Assembly: GCA_002899805.1 (NCBI GenBank)
Contig: POCB01000075.1
Location: 1 to 35,710, forward strand
Length of the DNA: 35,710 nt
DNA from: Fervidicoccus sp.
GTDB lineage: Archaea; Thermoproteota; Thermoprotei_A; Sulfolobales; Fervidicoccaceae
Direction of reading: 5' to 3'
Numbering within the stretch: position 1 is the stretch's first letter; each line of letters begins with the position of its first letter. Positions 16,998-24,970 of this stretch are shown here, piece after piece. The notes under the pieces are model-generated. The model was not told where the DNA came from. It saw nothing but the letters and a program-made list of their open reading frames with translations, and ran no database searches. The position numbers and the translations under genes are program-made.

Positions 16998-17718
16998 CGG
17001 TCTTCACCTCTTCATTTCCTCCTATTTTCTCTTCTTCAGGAAACGAAGGTTCCTCCTCTGTCAAGGCTGCTTTCTCTTCCTTCTCCTTTTTGGCAAAATC
17101 TTCCAGTTTTATTCCTGCTTCCTCAGGAGACCTAATCATCAGCGTATCTTTGGTTCTCTGGGGTTTGACTATTATGACTTTAACTCCATATATCCCGGGT
17201 TTGAGTAGAGCATGAGCAACTGCCTTATCTACAATGTAGGTCGCCTGTTCACCTGTCTTGTAAACCTTTCCGGCCCTAAACTTCTCATATCTTGCCCTCT
17301 CGCTGGTTATCTTCCCGCTTATGATGATCTCTGCCCCGATAGCTCCAGCTGCCATTATCCTCTTGAGAGCAGCAAAGGCTAGCTTTCTGAAATGAAATCC
17401 TCTTTCAAGCGAGACAGCGAGCCTAAAAGCAACGGTTCTAGCATCCAAATCGGGGTTATCTACAGGCATGACCGTTATCTGGGGGTTCTCCAACCCAAAG
17501 TAATTCTCAAATATCGTCGATAGATTCTTGATCGTCTGACCGCGCCTTCCTATAATCAAGGCAGGTCTCTCTACTTTTATTACTACTCTTGTACCGAGAG
17601 GCGTCCTATAAATATCAACACCTGAATAACCAGCTCTGTAAAACTGTTTTGCAAGGTACTCATCGACTTTTACCAAAGACATCGACTTTTCAATAAAGTA
17701 CCTCTTAACGTTAACCAT
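16981..17718 (-). CDS. rps3: Ribosomal protein uS3
   Basis: This 245-aa small-subunit protein has a KH domain (ALIIGRRGQTIKNLSTIFEN, residues about 54-73) and a uS3 C-terminal domain (ALKRIMAAGAIGAEIIISGK, RAGKVYKTGEQATYIVDKAV). A low-complexity acidic tail of about 35 residues is rich in Glu and Lys. It acts at the mRNA entry channel. It starts 9 nt after uL22. Confidence 0.95.
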   Translation of the reverse strand: MVNVKRYFIEKSMSLVKVDEYLAKQFYRAGYSGVDIYRTPLGTRVVIKVERPALIIGRRGQTIKNLSTIFENYFGLENPQITVMPVDNPDLDARTVAFRLAVSLERGFHFRKLAFAALKRIMAAGAIGAEIIISGKITSERARYEKFRAGKVYKTGEQATYIVDKAVAHALLKPGIYGVKVIIVKPQRTKDTLMIRSPEEAGIKLEDFAKKEKEEKAALTEEEPSFPEEEKIGGNEEVKTDEPQA

Positions 17719-17727
17719 TCAGACCAC

Positions 17728-18201
17728 CTACCCTTCTTCTCTCACAATTATTTCTATATTCGAATGTCTCCTGTACTTAGGAGTAGATCTTCCGAATGCC
17801 CTCGGCATGTAACGCTTAAGCACATATCCTTTTTTGACAGAAATATGAATTATTCTCAGCTTCTCTGGATCTAATTCCTTATTCTCAGCATTTGCTTCTG
17901 CACTCCGTACTAGCTTCAACAATATCTTAGCAGCCTTAACTGGATACTTACCCATTGGTATTCCCCATTTATCTCCTAAGCCAGATCTATGTGGAATCTT
18001 CTTCGAGTGAACCCAGCTCGGTACCGCCTCTTCCTTTCTTATCACTCTTTCTAGGAATTTTTTTGCGTCCTCGGTTTTCATGCCTTTAATTGCCCTCGCT
18101 AAGTTGATCACTTTCTTCGGACTTATTTGAGCATCTCTTATAGCAGCTTTGGCGATGTTTTTCTCGCTTTCGAGTTTCACACTGTACCTCCAAGAACCCA
18201 T
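17728..18201 (-). CDS. rpl22: Ribosomal protein uL22
   Basis: This 157-aa archaeal uL22 has AAIRDAQISPKKVINLARAI, GMKTEDAKKFLERVIRKEEA, the archaeal insert IPHRSGLGDKWGIPMGKYPV, KAAKILLKLVRSAEANAENK, and the tunnel-loop-containing RYMPRAFGRSTPKYRRHSNI. It lines the exit tunnel. It follows uS19 by 12 nt. Confidence 0.95.
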   Translation of the reverse strand: MGSWRYSVKLESEKNIAKAAIRDAQISPKKVINLARAIKGMKTEDAKKFLERVIRKEEAVPSWVHSKKIPHRSGLGDKWGIPMGKYPVKAAKILLKLVRSAEANAENKELDPEKLRIIHISVKKGYVLKRYMPRAFGRSTPKYRRHSNIEIIVREEG

Positions 18202-18213
18202 ATTGAATCAGCC

Positions 18214-18630
18214 TCACTTCAGAGCCGTAAACATGGAGCTCCTTGTTGCTTTCAGTCCAGGTTCTCCGTGTTTTACAGATTTTGTTGTAGGAGAGAACTC
18301 TCCTAGTCTTTTTCCCAGCATTTCAGGTGTTATCTTCACTGGAATGAATTCTTTACCATTGTAAACAGCAATGGTTAAACCGAGCATCTCTGGTAATATT
18401 ATCATGTTTCTCAAATGTGTCCTTATAACCTTCTTAGATATCTTTCTAGATCTTCTTATTTTTTGAAGAAACTTAATCTGCTCAGGAGTGAAACCCCTCA
18501 ATATGCTCCTTCTTTCTCGGGCCGGAAATAGCTTTACCAAATCATCCATAGGTATGTCTAGTAGTTTATCTATACTGTAACCTCTATATCTTATTCCTTT
18601 CCACTCGCTATCGATCTCTATGTCACTCAT
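18214..18630 (-). CDS. rps19: Ribosomal protein uS19
   Basis: This 138-aa archaeal uS19 has [80 protein letters not shown] and the end [20 protein letters not shown]. It would normally follow uL2 directly. Here about 2.9 kb (three genes) separate them, and uS19 has its own leader with promoter-like elements and a hairpin. Confidence 0.95.
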   Translation of the reverse strand: MSDIEIDSEWKGIRYRGYSIDKLLDIPMDDLVKLFPARERRSILRGFTPEQIKFLQKIRRSRKISKKVIRTHLRNMIILPEMLGLTIAVYNGKEFIPVKITPEMLGKRLGEFSPTTKSVKHGEPGLKATRSSMFTALK

Positions 18631-18665
18631 AGCCAGCTTCCCTTCAAATTTTTTATTTAAGCATC

Positions 18666-18729
18666 AGGTCCTTAGGGACCTAAACCAATTTAAACTTGCG
18701 TTAAAAGGTTTTTGATTCCCGGTTTATAA
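18666..18729 (-). promoter_or_regulatory. uS19 promoter and palindromic leader element
   Basis: Reading toward uS19 there are two TATA-like elements: CTTATAAAC at about 18721-18729 and GTTTAAATT at about 18689-18697. Then comes a perfect 6-bp inverted repeat with a 4-nt loop, AGGTCC-CTAA-GGACCT (18681-18666). With a TATA-to-start spacing near 26 nt, the repeat is at the transcript 5' end or inside the leader. It could be an RNA hairpin or an operator at the start site. The uS19 ATG lies 36 nt further on. Confidence 0.55.
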
Positions 18730-18744
18730 GTCTCACCTTATCTG

Positions 18745-20115
18745 CTAGAAATCTCTCAAAAAGATTTTAGACTCCGAATAATCCATCGGATAGATCTTCA
18801 CTCCGGGATCGAGAAGTTGTTTAAGTTGGGAAATGTGTTTTTCGATTGTAAACAAAGTTATCTTGACATTTTTCTTCTCAAGTCTATTTATAGCAGTTAT
18901 ATACGATTCATCAGCAATGGTTTGCTCCATATCGCTTATTACGATAAGGTGGTCTCCCGGTCTCAATGTATTTTCTAGTTTCTTAAGGGCTCTGGTTATA
19001 TTTGTATAGCCAGAAACACCTGATTTAATTATCTCCTCAATCAAGTATCTCTTTGAGTGCCATCTCTTGAGAGAAATCGGTTTGATATCTTCATCAAACA
19101 AGTAGATTTTTCTTATGCTATAGAAGAGAGAAGCTACAAGCATTACAGCTTCGGCGTAGTGCTTCCTCATGCTATCGCTCTTGTCTACAAGAACGACTAC
19201 CCCTCTGCTTTTTTTCTGATCCACGTATATTGGTACAGGATAATTGCTCCTCATGGAAAGAAAAAGCATTTTCCTCAAATCCAATCTCGAGGTTTTTTCT
19301 CTCGTCCTCTTTTTTCCTTCTCTAGTCCGCGAGACCGCTACAGAAATGAATTTTGAGGATAAATGCTCTGCCAGAGACTTTTTGCCAGAAAGGATCAAAA
19401 ATCTTATTACGTCTATGGCGAATTTCTCCCCTATCTCGTTTGAAAGTATTGCGAGGGCATGTGGGTCCTCTGGATTCACAACGAGTTTCTCAACAGCCTT
19501 TTCCACCAAGTTGTACCTTTTTCCGATCGAGAGTCCTTCCTTATTATCATATATCCCTTTCCTTTTCTGAGAGTTTTTGGCTAGCTGGTCTTCAAGCATT
19601 TCTATGTAGCCATGGTTACCGGTTCTATAATAATTCCAGAGAGTTTCGACTAATCTGTATATATTCAGTTTTTCTACGTTTTCTGTTGTGTCCAACTTCA
19701 TCCTTTTCAATTTTTTCATGCTCAGTTTTTCTACTTCCTTCCACGATAGCTCTGTTTTTTCCTTTTTTCCTGCAACATTTATGCTTTTGTTTGAACGAAT
19801 TTTTCTCCTATAATCGTCGACAATCCTGGGGCTCTCACTTCCCAAACTTCTTTTTTCTTCTGCTGAGAGAAAAGCTTTCTCGAGCTTGATAAAGTCGTTC
19901 TTCTTTTTAACGAAGACGCCCTCAAGGACTTTGAACAATGGAAAATAACTATACTGGCTAAGGGTTTTTGCTGTCCTATATAGCCTTATTGCTCTCTCAA
20001 TCTGGTCAGTGCCTATCTTAGTTCCCATGTCCCGCATAGCATTAGCAATCTTGGTTATTCTGATAATTTCATCCTGAACTTCTGAAAGCTCATCTGAGTT
20101 TCTTTTGCTCTCCAT
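18745..20115 (-). CDS. VWA-domain protein (MoxR partner)
   Basis: This 456-aa protein has an alpha-helical, basic N-terminal region (1-300) and a C-terminal von Willebrand A domain with a complete MIDAS: DKSDS (311-315), T371 in SGYTNI and D395 in VISDMEQT. VWA proteins of this kind partner MoxR-type AAA+ ATPases, which are thought to act as chaperones in metal-cofactor or complex assembly. It lies 11 nt after the moxR-like gene, so the two are an operon. The client is unknown. It is not a usual member of the ribosomal cluster. Its base and codon use do not look obviously different from its neighbours by eye. Confidence 0.85.
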   Translation of the reverse strand: MESKRNSDELSEVQDEIIRITKIANAMRDMGTKIGTDQIERAIRLYRTAKTLSQYSYFPLFKVLEGVFVKKKNDFIKLEKAFLSAEEKRSLGSESPRIVDDYRRKIRSNKSINVAGKKEKTELSWKEVEKLSMKKLKRMKLDTTENVEKLNIYRLVETLWNYYRTGNHGYIEMLEDQLAKNSQKRKGIYDNKEGLSIGKRYNLVEKAVEKLVVNPEDPHALAILSNEIGEKFAIDVIRFLILSGKKSLAEHLSSKFISVAVSRTREGKKRTREKTSRLDLRKMLFLSMRSNYPVPIYVDQKKSRGVVVLVDKSDSMRKHYAEAVMLVASLFYSIRKIYLFDEDIKPISLKRWHSKRYLIEEIIKSGVSGYTNITRALKKLENTLRPGDHLIVISDMEQTIADESYITAINRLEKKNVKITLFTIEKHISQLKQLLDPGVKIYPMDYSESKIFLRDF

Positions 20116-20126
20116 TTCTATGACCC

Positions 20127-21092
20127 TTAGCCTGGAAGATGAGACTCGATTATTTCCAATACCAAACTCTCTTCTTCGGGACGTTTTATCAGAACTGCCT
20201 TGGCCACATCAATTAGATCTTCCCTCGTGACTTTACTATGGCTTCTCAATTTAGCTATCCTAGCTCCTATTGCCATCCATCTCACCATGTCAGCAACCCC
20301 AGGCTTATAGAGGAGATCGCTCTTCCTCATTTCCTCAACTGCTTTCAATGCCGCATTCATCGTAAATTCATCATAGAGCTCGAACGTTTCTCCCAGTCTG
20401 AGCTTAAGTATTTCGAGCTCTTTGTTGAAGCTCGGATAGCTGAACGTTACTCTCACTACCCTTCTCAGGAATGCATCGCTCAACTCATTCTGAGCTAAGT
20501 CGTCTGGATTACTGGTAAAAATGATCTGGAACCCTTCACCAAGCGACCTGTAAACTCTCTTGAGCTCTGGAATTATAATCCTTCTTTTATCTATTATGTC
20601 CAATAGCAAATTCTGAAACTCTTCACTGCTTCTTCTTATTTCATCGATTAAGACGCCGCTATCTAGTATAAGTGCTGCGAGAAGAGGTCTCGGTATAAAT
20701 GATTGCTCGTTGAAGCCCTCCCGATATGCCCTCAAAGGATGAAAATCTCCTATTACTCTATATTCATCGTAGTTCTCACTGCACGGGAGAACGAAGGCTT
20801 TTCTTCCAGCCCAGAGGCTGAGAAGAGCTTCACCTATTTCGGTTTTTCCTGTACCAGGAGGTCCCTCAAATAGAACAGGTATACCTTCTATGAACGAAGA
20901 ATATACCAGTGTGATCATGTCTTCATCCACAATTAACTTGTATCTTTCTCTCAGTATTCGCTTTGCCTCTCTTGGATTCCTGACAGCTTGGATTCTTTCG
21001 TAAGCCCTATCGTAAATTTCATAGACCTTTTCGACGATCTGGTCTTTCTCCACCATGTTGTCCTTTATCTGGTTCGCAGACATTTTTTTCAC
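20127..21092 (-). CDS. MoxR-type AAA+ ATPase
   Basis: This 321-aa AAA+ ATPase has Walker A GPPGTGKT (77-84), Walker B GVLIDEI (146-152), a sensor-1-like IIFTSNPDD, and the arginine-finger region LSDAFLRRVVRVTFSYP. SFIPRPLLAALILDSG and EFQNLLLDIIDKRRI match MoxR/RavA relatives. By family it uses ATP to remodel or activate a target together with a VWA protein, encoded 11 nt downstream. A TATA-like GAATTAAATTTT near 21128-21139 could drive the pair. The location between uL2 and uS19 is unusual. Confidence 0.87.
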   Translation of the reverse strand: MKKMSANQIKDNMVEKDQIVEKVYEIYDRAYERIQAVRNPREAKRILRERYKLIVDEDMITLVYSSFIEGIPVLFEGPPGTGKTEIGEALLSLWAGRKAFVLPCSENYDEYRVIGDFHPLRAYREGFNEQSFIPRPLLAALILDSGVLIDEIRRSSEEFQNLLLDIIDKRRIIIPELKRVYRSLGEGFQIIFTSNPDDLAQNELSDAFLRRVVRVTFSYPSFNKELEILKLRLGETFELYDEFTMNAALKAVEEMRKSDLLYKPGVADMVRWMAIGARIAKLRSHSKVTREDLIDVAKAVLIKRPEEESLVLEIIESHLPG

Positions 21093-21156
21093 TTTATAAT
21101 CCTTTGCTCTGAGAAGACAGGAAAGGAAAATTTAATTCTTTAATAAAGAGTTCACT

Positions 21157-21411
21157 TCAAACGTTTATATAGTCTACTTTTATTCCCTTATCTTTCCCTA
21201 AAATAGATGCTAATGCTTCATATATTTTCGCTTCCAACCCAGGCTTCAAAGACTCACTCTTGAATTCAAGATATCTGAATTCTCCTATGAATGACTTATG
21301 TTCGATTGGTTCGATACCAACAATTTCCCTTAATATCTCCTTCACTTTCTCATGTTCGCTCTCATAAAAAGATGTGTAGAAAACTCTATACGCTTTAACC
21401 GTTTTTACCAC
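21157..21411 (-). CDS. Small hypothetical protein (84 aa)
   Basis: I do not recognise this 84-aa protein. It starts GTG at 21411 and reads MVKTVKAYRVFYTSFYESEH, then EILREIVGIEPIEHKSFIGE, with a predicted beta-alpha-beta-beta-alpha-beta character and a length suggestive of a small ferredoxin-like or RNA-binding fold; that is inference from the pattern only. It lies between uL2 and the MoxR-VWA pair on the same strand. A promoter-like TTTTTAATTATA (21455-21466) is about 45 nt upstream, after the uL2 stop. Confidence 0.6.
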   Translation of the reverse strand: MVKTVKAYRVFYTSFYESEHEKVKEILREIVGIEPIEHKSFIGEFRYLEFKSESLKPGLEAKIYEALASILGKDKGIKVDYINV

Positions 21412-21454
21412 CTGCGGTCTCAGTTTGCACCCTTCATCATGAAGTTAATTCAGG

Positions 21455-21466
21455 TATAATTAAAAA
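21455..21466 (-). promoter_or_regulatory. TATA-like element upstream of the 84-aa gene
   Basis: The motif TTTTTAATTATA on the minus strand lies about 45-55 nt before the GTG at 21411, in the 76-nt gap after uL2. It could be a promoter for the inserted 84-aa gene, and its T-run could also end the uL3-uL2 transcript. No experimental basis. Confidence 0.35.
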
Positions 21467-21487
21467 CGATCATTCCGCGAGGAACTC

Positions 21488-22225
21488 TCACATTGTTCTC
21501 TGGACTTTTCCTTTTCTCCTTCCAGTCCTCCTTGCAGCTATATGCCCAACCTTCCTTCCGGGAGGAGCTCTTCTCGATACAGTGGTGGGTTTGCTCTCTG
21601 ACTGGTGGCTTCCTCCACCGAAGGGATGAGAGACTGCGTTCATTGCTACTCCTCTAACCTTCGGCCAAGGTCTTGATTTCGCCTTCCATTTATAATAAGA
21701 GTTGCCAGCTTTCATCAATGGTTTTTCTATTCTTCCTCCACCGGCTGCTACTCCTATCGTTGCTCTCGCTCTGGCATCGACCTCTTTCACCTTTCCACTC
21801 GGAAGAACAACGGTAACTGTGGTCAGGGATTTGCCCGTTATCTGCGCATATCCTCCTCCCGTTCTTACAAGCTTTCCTCCATCTCCCGGACGAAGTTCGA
21901 TATTAAATATCTGCGTTCCCTCTGGGATTGCTGAGAGAGGTAGTATATTCCCATTGGAGATTTTTGCGCCAGGTCCCATTTCCACAATCTGTCCGACATA
22001 GCTCCCCTCAGATGCTGGTGAGTAGAAGATAACACCATTTTCCAGCTTAATCTCAGCGAGAGGTGTCCATCTTCCAGGATCATGAATAATGTTAGTTATT
22101 ATCCCTTTGAATGTTTTATCTGAAGGAAGCTCTGGATACTTTGCTGGAGCAACTCTCAAATGAGTAGGAGCTCTGAACGTAGGAGAACCTCTCCCCTCTC
22201 TCTGCGATAGAATCTTCTTTCCCAT
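21488..22225 (-). CDS. rpl2: Ribosomal protein uL2
   Basis: This 245-aa uL2 of the peptidyl-transferase centre begins GKKILSQREGRGSPTFRAPT. It has an OB fold and an SH3 domain, with DPGRWTPLAEIKLENGVIFY, NGNILPLSAIPEGTQIFNIE, and the conserved C-terminal loop WPKVRGVAMNAVSHPFGGGS containing the functional His. The basic tail RAPPGRKVGHIAARRTGRRK follows. It lies 11 nt after uL23. Confidence 0.96.
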   Translation of the reverse strand: MGKKILSQREGRGSPTFRAPTHLRVAPAKYPELPSDKTFKGIITNIIHDPGRWTPLAEIKLENGVIFYSPASEGSYVGQIVEMGPGAKISNGNILPLSAIPEGTQIFNIELRPGDGGKLVRTGGGYAQITGKSLTTVTVVLPSGKVKEVDARARATIGVAAGGGRIEKPLMKAGNSYYKWKAKSRPWPKVRGVAMNAVSHPFGGGSHQSESKPTTVSRRAPPGRKVGHIAARRTGRRKGKVQRTM

Positions 22226-22236
22226 TCATTATCACC

Positions 22237-22500
22237 TCAGAGCAGACCAACCCTCGTGGCTATTTCTTCCGCGCTGAATTCGGGTGCAATTTTAATTAAA
22301 GCTCTCTTCTCTCCTTTCGGAGTTATTAAAGTCCTGACCTTCTCAACTCTTACCCCAAATCTCCTCTCGAACTCTTCTTTTATTTGATGCTTGGTAGCCG
22401 TCCTTTTAACTGTGAAGACGATTGTATTGAATTTTTCAATGTAATACAGAGCTTTTTCTGTGTGAATAGGGTATAAGAGGTTTTGTTCAGAATTACTCAC
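22237..22500 (-). CDS. rpl23: Ribosomal protein uL23
   Basis: This 87-aa archaeal uL23 at the exit-tunnel rim has LLYPIHTEKALYYIEKFNTI, FTVKRTATKHQIKEEFERRF, and VRVEKVRTLITPKGEKRALI. Its start overlaps the uL4 stop by 8 nt. Confidence 0.95.
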   Translation of the reverse strand: MSNSEQNLLYPIHTEKALYYIEKFNTIVFTVKRTATKHQIKEEFERRFGVRVEKVRTLITPKGEKRALIKIAPEFSAEEIATRVGLL

Positions 22501-23311
22501 TCCTTACCACCACCAGTTCTTTAAACCTATTGTTGAGCTCTTCTAGAGCTCCTCTGCTTATCACAGTGAGCCTTCCAGGAACTCCCCCGGGAGCAAGATG
22601 CAGGACAGAAACTTCTTTAGCAGTAACGACGTCTACTCCTGGCAAGTTCCTAACTGCCATCGACATAGGACTTTTTGTTGATGATAGTATGAAGAGGATG
22701 CTCTTCGGTTCAACATATCTCCTTCCCCTCATCTTTCCTTTTCCTGCCCTTATTCTTGTTCTTTCATAGGCCCTCTCCACATCTTTCCACAATCCCAGCT
22801 TTTTGAGGAGCTCTCTTGCTAGAACTGCCCTAGTAATCTCTTTTTCTACTTCATCTTCTATTAACACCGGAAGATTCGCAGAATCAAATAAATGTCCCCT
22901 CGCTGCTACAAGCTTTGTGTATGAAGTAGCTGCCAGCGCTGATGCTGTAGCAAGCTTCTTTTCTTTTCTGTTTATTTCTTCATGTAACTTTTCTTCCACC
23001 CTGGGGGGATGAGCTATTCTGCCTCCCACCGTCATGTTAGCAAGGGCTCCTATAGATGTTCCAGGAATTCTTGGGACTCTCGCGAGACCTCTACCAACGC
23101 CGAGGCTTTCAGCGGGAGTTCTTTTTCCTGCCATGGGATCTCTTCCCTTTGGCTGAAGTGAAGCAGTGAACTCAGAAAGGAAAGCCCTTCTTATGAGATC
23201 TTTTCTTACTGGAATGTGAAATACAGGAGGCAATGCTATCTTGTCTTTTGATTCTCCGCTCGCAGAGAATACTTCAACTTCTCTCGGAATGTATTTGATG
23301 AGGACGACCAT
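22493..23311 (-). CDS. rpl4: Ribosomal protein uL4
   Basis: This 272-aa archaeal uL4 has an N-terminal beta-strand, the tunnel loop with GRDPMAGKRTPAESLGVGRG, ARVPRIPGTSIGALANMTVG, and the Rossmann-like globular domain ending RNLPGVDVVTAKEVSVLHLA and GRLTVISRGALEELN. It lies 10 nt after uL3. In bacteria uL4 represses its own operon. Whether the archaeal protein does so is unknown, which makes the uL3 leader hairpin relevant. Confidence 0.95.
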   Translation of the reverse strand: MVVLIKYIPREVEVFSASGESKDKIALPPVFHIPVRKDLIRRAFLSEFTASLQPKGRDPMAGKRTPAESLGVGRGLARVPRIPGTSIGALANMTVGGRIAHPPRVEEKLHEEINRKEKKLATASALAATSYTKLVAARGHLFDSANLPVLIEDEVEKEITRAVLARELLKKLGLWKDVERAYERTRIRAGKGKMRGRRYVEPKSILFILSSTKSPMSMAVRNLPGVDVVTAKEVSVLHLAPGGVPGRLTVISRGALEELNNRFKELVVVRSE

Positions 23312-23321
23312 TTTGTATCAC

Positions 23322-24368
23322 CTAAAGCTCTCCAATACCGTGCAGGTAAGCGATCTTTGGAACTCCTTCTGGTATGAATGGAGGAGGTCTAACTGGATAT
23401 CTCAATATAAGAGGCCTCTTCCTTGCGCCAGGCACACTTCCGGCGAGTATTAGGTAATCACTCTTCACGAGACCATATTTATGCCATCCGCTGACTGGGT
23501 TTATTTTCTTGAGCAGGTCTTCTCCATACTTAGAGACTTCTCCTATCGATATGATTCTTTTGTTGTAATCGACTCTCTGGTGGAAGCCCATTTGTCCAGC
23601 CTGCGGTGCCGTTGAAACTGAGCCAAATCCAGGTCCCCTAGCCCCAATTTTCCTTGCCGCTTTTCTATGTTTGTGCCATCTAGGTAGAACTTTAATTCCG
23701 AATCGTTTTACCGGGCCTTGGAACCCTTTTCCTTTAGTGACACCTATCACGTCTATAAAGCTGCCCGGATTAAAAACTTCTCCTACACTGATACGTTTTC
23801 CTAGCATTGAAACTGCGTACTCAAACTGCTTTTTGAACTCATTACCTGATAAAGCTACTTCTATCAGCTCAGGCTTCTTTTTCGGTATTCCCCCTGCAAG
23901 CACAGGCTGAGATAGCAAAAGTGCTCTCAATTCTGTAATGCTAGCTAATGAGCTCTCAATCTTTTCCAGAGCGTGGGAATTTTCCTTTGCTCCATTGAAG
24001 TTCTTTATCAACCTATCAATGTAGGTTGAAGATAATGCGGATTGATCCGCCCAAACCTCTGCCATCGGTTGCATTCCACTATTTATATCATAACTGTATG
24101 CTCTTATACCGGCGAATATCATTGGGGGTGTTTCCAGCACGGTAACTGGCATAAATATTAGTTTTCCATATGTCATAGAGGTTTTCCTATCGTCAACTAT
24201 CATAGCATGGGTCATTCCAACCTTATAGCCTAGAAAACCGAGGGGGTGTATCCTACCGTCAACTACCTCTGGCCAGCTTCTAACTCTGCCAATGAGACTG
24301 CTAGCCCTCTTTCTTGGTCTTACTCCAAGACTCCCTCTTCTTGGAGCACTTTTCTTCCTATGCCCCAT
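23322..24368 (-). CDS. rpl3: Ribosomal protein uL3
   Basis: This 348-aa archaeal uL3 begins MGHRKKSAPRRGSLGVRPRK. It has HPLGFLGYKVGMTHAMIVDD, VFNPGSFIDVIGVTKGKGFQ with GPVKRFGI, RARG-type loop sequence HRKAARKIGARGPGFGSVST, and GQMGFHQRVDYNKRI. It is the first gene of the ribosomal cluster, with GGTGA about 4-6 nt before the ATG and a dedicated promoter and leader upstream. Confidence 0.96.
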   Translation of the reverse strand: MGHRKKSAPRRGSLGVRPRKRASSLIGRVRSWPEVVDGRIHPLGFLGYKVGMTHAMIVDDRKTSMTYGKLIFMPVTVLETPPMIFAGIRAYSYDINSGMQPMAEVWADQSALSSTYIDRLIKNFNGAKENSHALEKIESSLASITELRALLLSQPVLAGGIPKKKPELIEVALSGNEFKKQFEYAVSMLGKRISVGEVFNPGSFIDVIGVTKGKGFQGPVKRFGIKVLPRWHKHRKAARKIGARGPGFGSVSTAPQAGQMGFHQRVDYNKRIISIGEVSKYGEDLLKKINPVSGWHKYGLVKSDYLILAGSVPGARKRPLILRYPVRPPPFIPEGVPKIAYLHGIGEL

Positions 24369-24383
24369 TGTTCACCAACTGCC

Positions 24384-24426
24384 GAGAGTAGCCCGGTTCC
24401 TGACATCATCTTATCCCGGGACTCTC
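24384..24426 (-). promoter_or_regulatory. uL3 leader hairpin
   Basis: In the mRNA sense, GAGAGT (24426-24421) pairs with ACTCTC (24389-24384), and CCCGG pairs with CCGGG (24420-24416 with 24396-24392). The only interruption is a 2-nt CT bulge (24391-24390), and a 19-nt loop closes the structure. It begins almost exactly at the start site predicted from the TATA element at 24451-24459, about 15 nt before the ATG. It could be a regulatory or protective 5' structure for the ribosomal operon, or a protein-binding site for autoregulation. Confidence 0.6.
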
Positions 24427-24450
24427 TTCTAGCAGTTTCTCCATAGCAGT

Positions 24451-24460
24451 TTATAAAAAC
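24451..24460 (-). promoter_or_regulatory. uL3 operon promoter (TATA box)
   Basis: The minus strand reads GTTTTTATAA at this position, a good archaeal TATA box with a purine-rich CGAAG just upstream as a possible BRE. A start site about 26 nt downstream falls near 24428, giving a leader of about 60 nt that starts with the hairpin. Confidence 0.6.
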
Positions 24461-24491
24461 TTCGACAAGGTGAGTTAGTAAAAACTTATTC

Positions 24492-24902
24492 TTATTGTGT
24501 GATGAAAGCTACCGCCTCAATTTCTATTTCGAAGCCTCTCGGAGGCTTGGCTTCAACAACAGAGCGAGCTGGCTTATAATCCTTAAAAAACTCACCGTAC
24601 ACCTTATTGAAAGAGTCAAATTTAGTGATATCGCTCAGAAAAACCGTGACCTTAACTACGTTTTTCAGATCTCCACCGATTTCTTCCAATACGCTTCTGA
24701 GATTCAACATAACTCTTCTCACTTGTTCCTCGAAGTTTCCACTAATTCCTTTCCCCGTGGCTGGATCTATAGGGACCATGCCGGAAATGAATAGGAGTTT
24801 GCAATCAGTATCTTGAGAACACTTTATTCCTTCAATCAATATTCCTTGGGAATAGGGTCCCACTGGTGCCGGTGCCTTTTCTGTGAAAACGACTTTCATC
24901 AT
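24492..24902 (-). CDS. RidA-family 2-iminobutanoate/2-iminopropanoate deaminase
   Basis: This 136-aa RidA/YjgF/YER057c/UK114 protein hydrolyses reactive enamine and imine intermediates from PLP enzymes. Features are PAPVGPYSQGI (residues about 11-21), LLFISGMVPIDPATGKG, RVMLNLRSVLEEIGGDLKNV, the active-site arginine in KPARSVVEAKPPRGFEIEIE, and EAVAFI at the end. The start is the tandem ATG at 24902 or 24899. A TATA element (TTATATATAAA, 24916-24926) about 20-25 nt upstream predicts a leaderless transcript. Confidence 0.93.
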   Translation of the reverse strand: MMKVVFTEKAPAPVGPYSQGILIEGIKCSQDTDCKLLFISGMVPIDPATGKGISGNFEEQVRRVMLNLRSVLEEIGGDLKNVVKVTVFLSDITKFDSFNKVYGEFFKDYKPARSVVEAKPPRGFEIEIEAVAFITQ

Positions 24903-24915
24903 CGATATTCACCGG

Positions 24916-24926
24916 TTTATATATAA
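24916..24926 (-). promoter_or_regulatory. RidA promoter (TATA box)
   Basis: TTATATATAAA on the minus strand, centred about 20 nt before the ATG, implies a transcription start at or beside the start codon (leaderless mRNA). Confidence 0.5.
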
Positions 24927-24970
24927 TTTGAGAACGCTATAAATGTTCTGTGTCTCCATCTTCGTATAGC

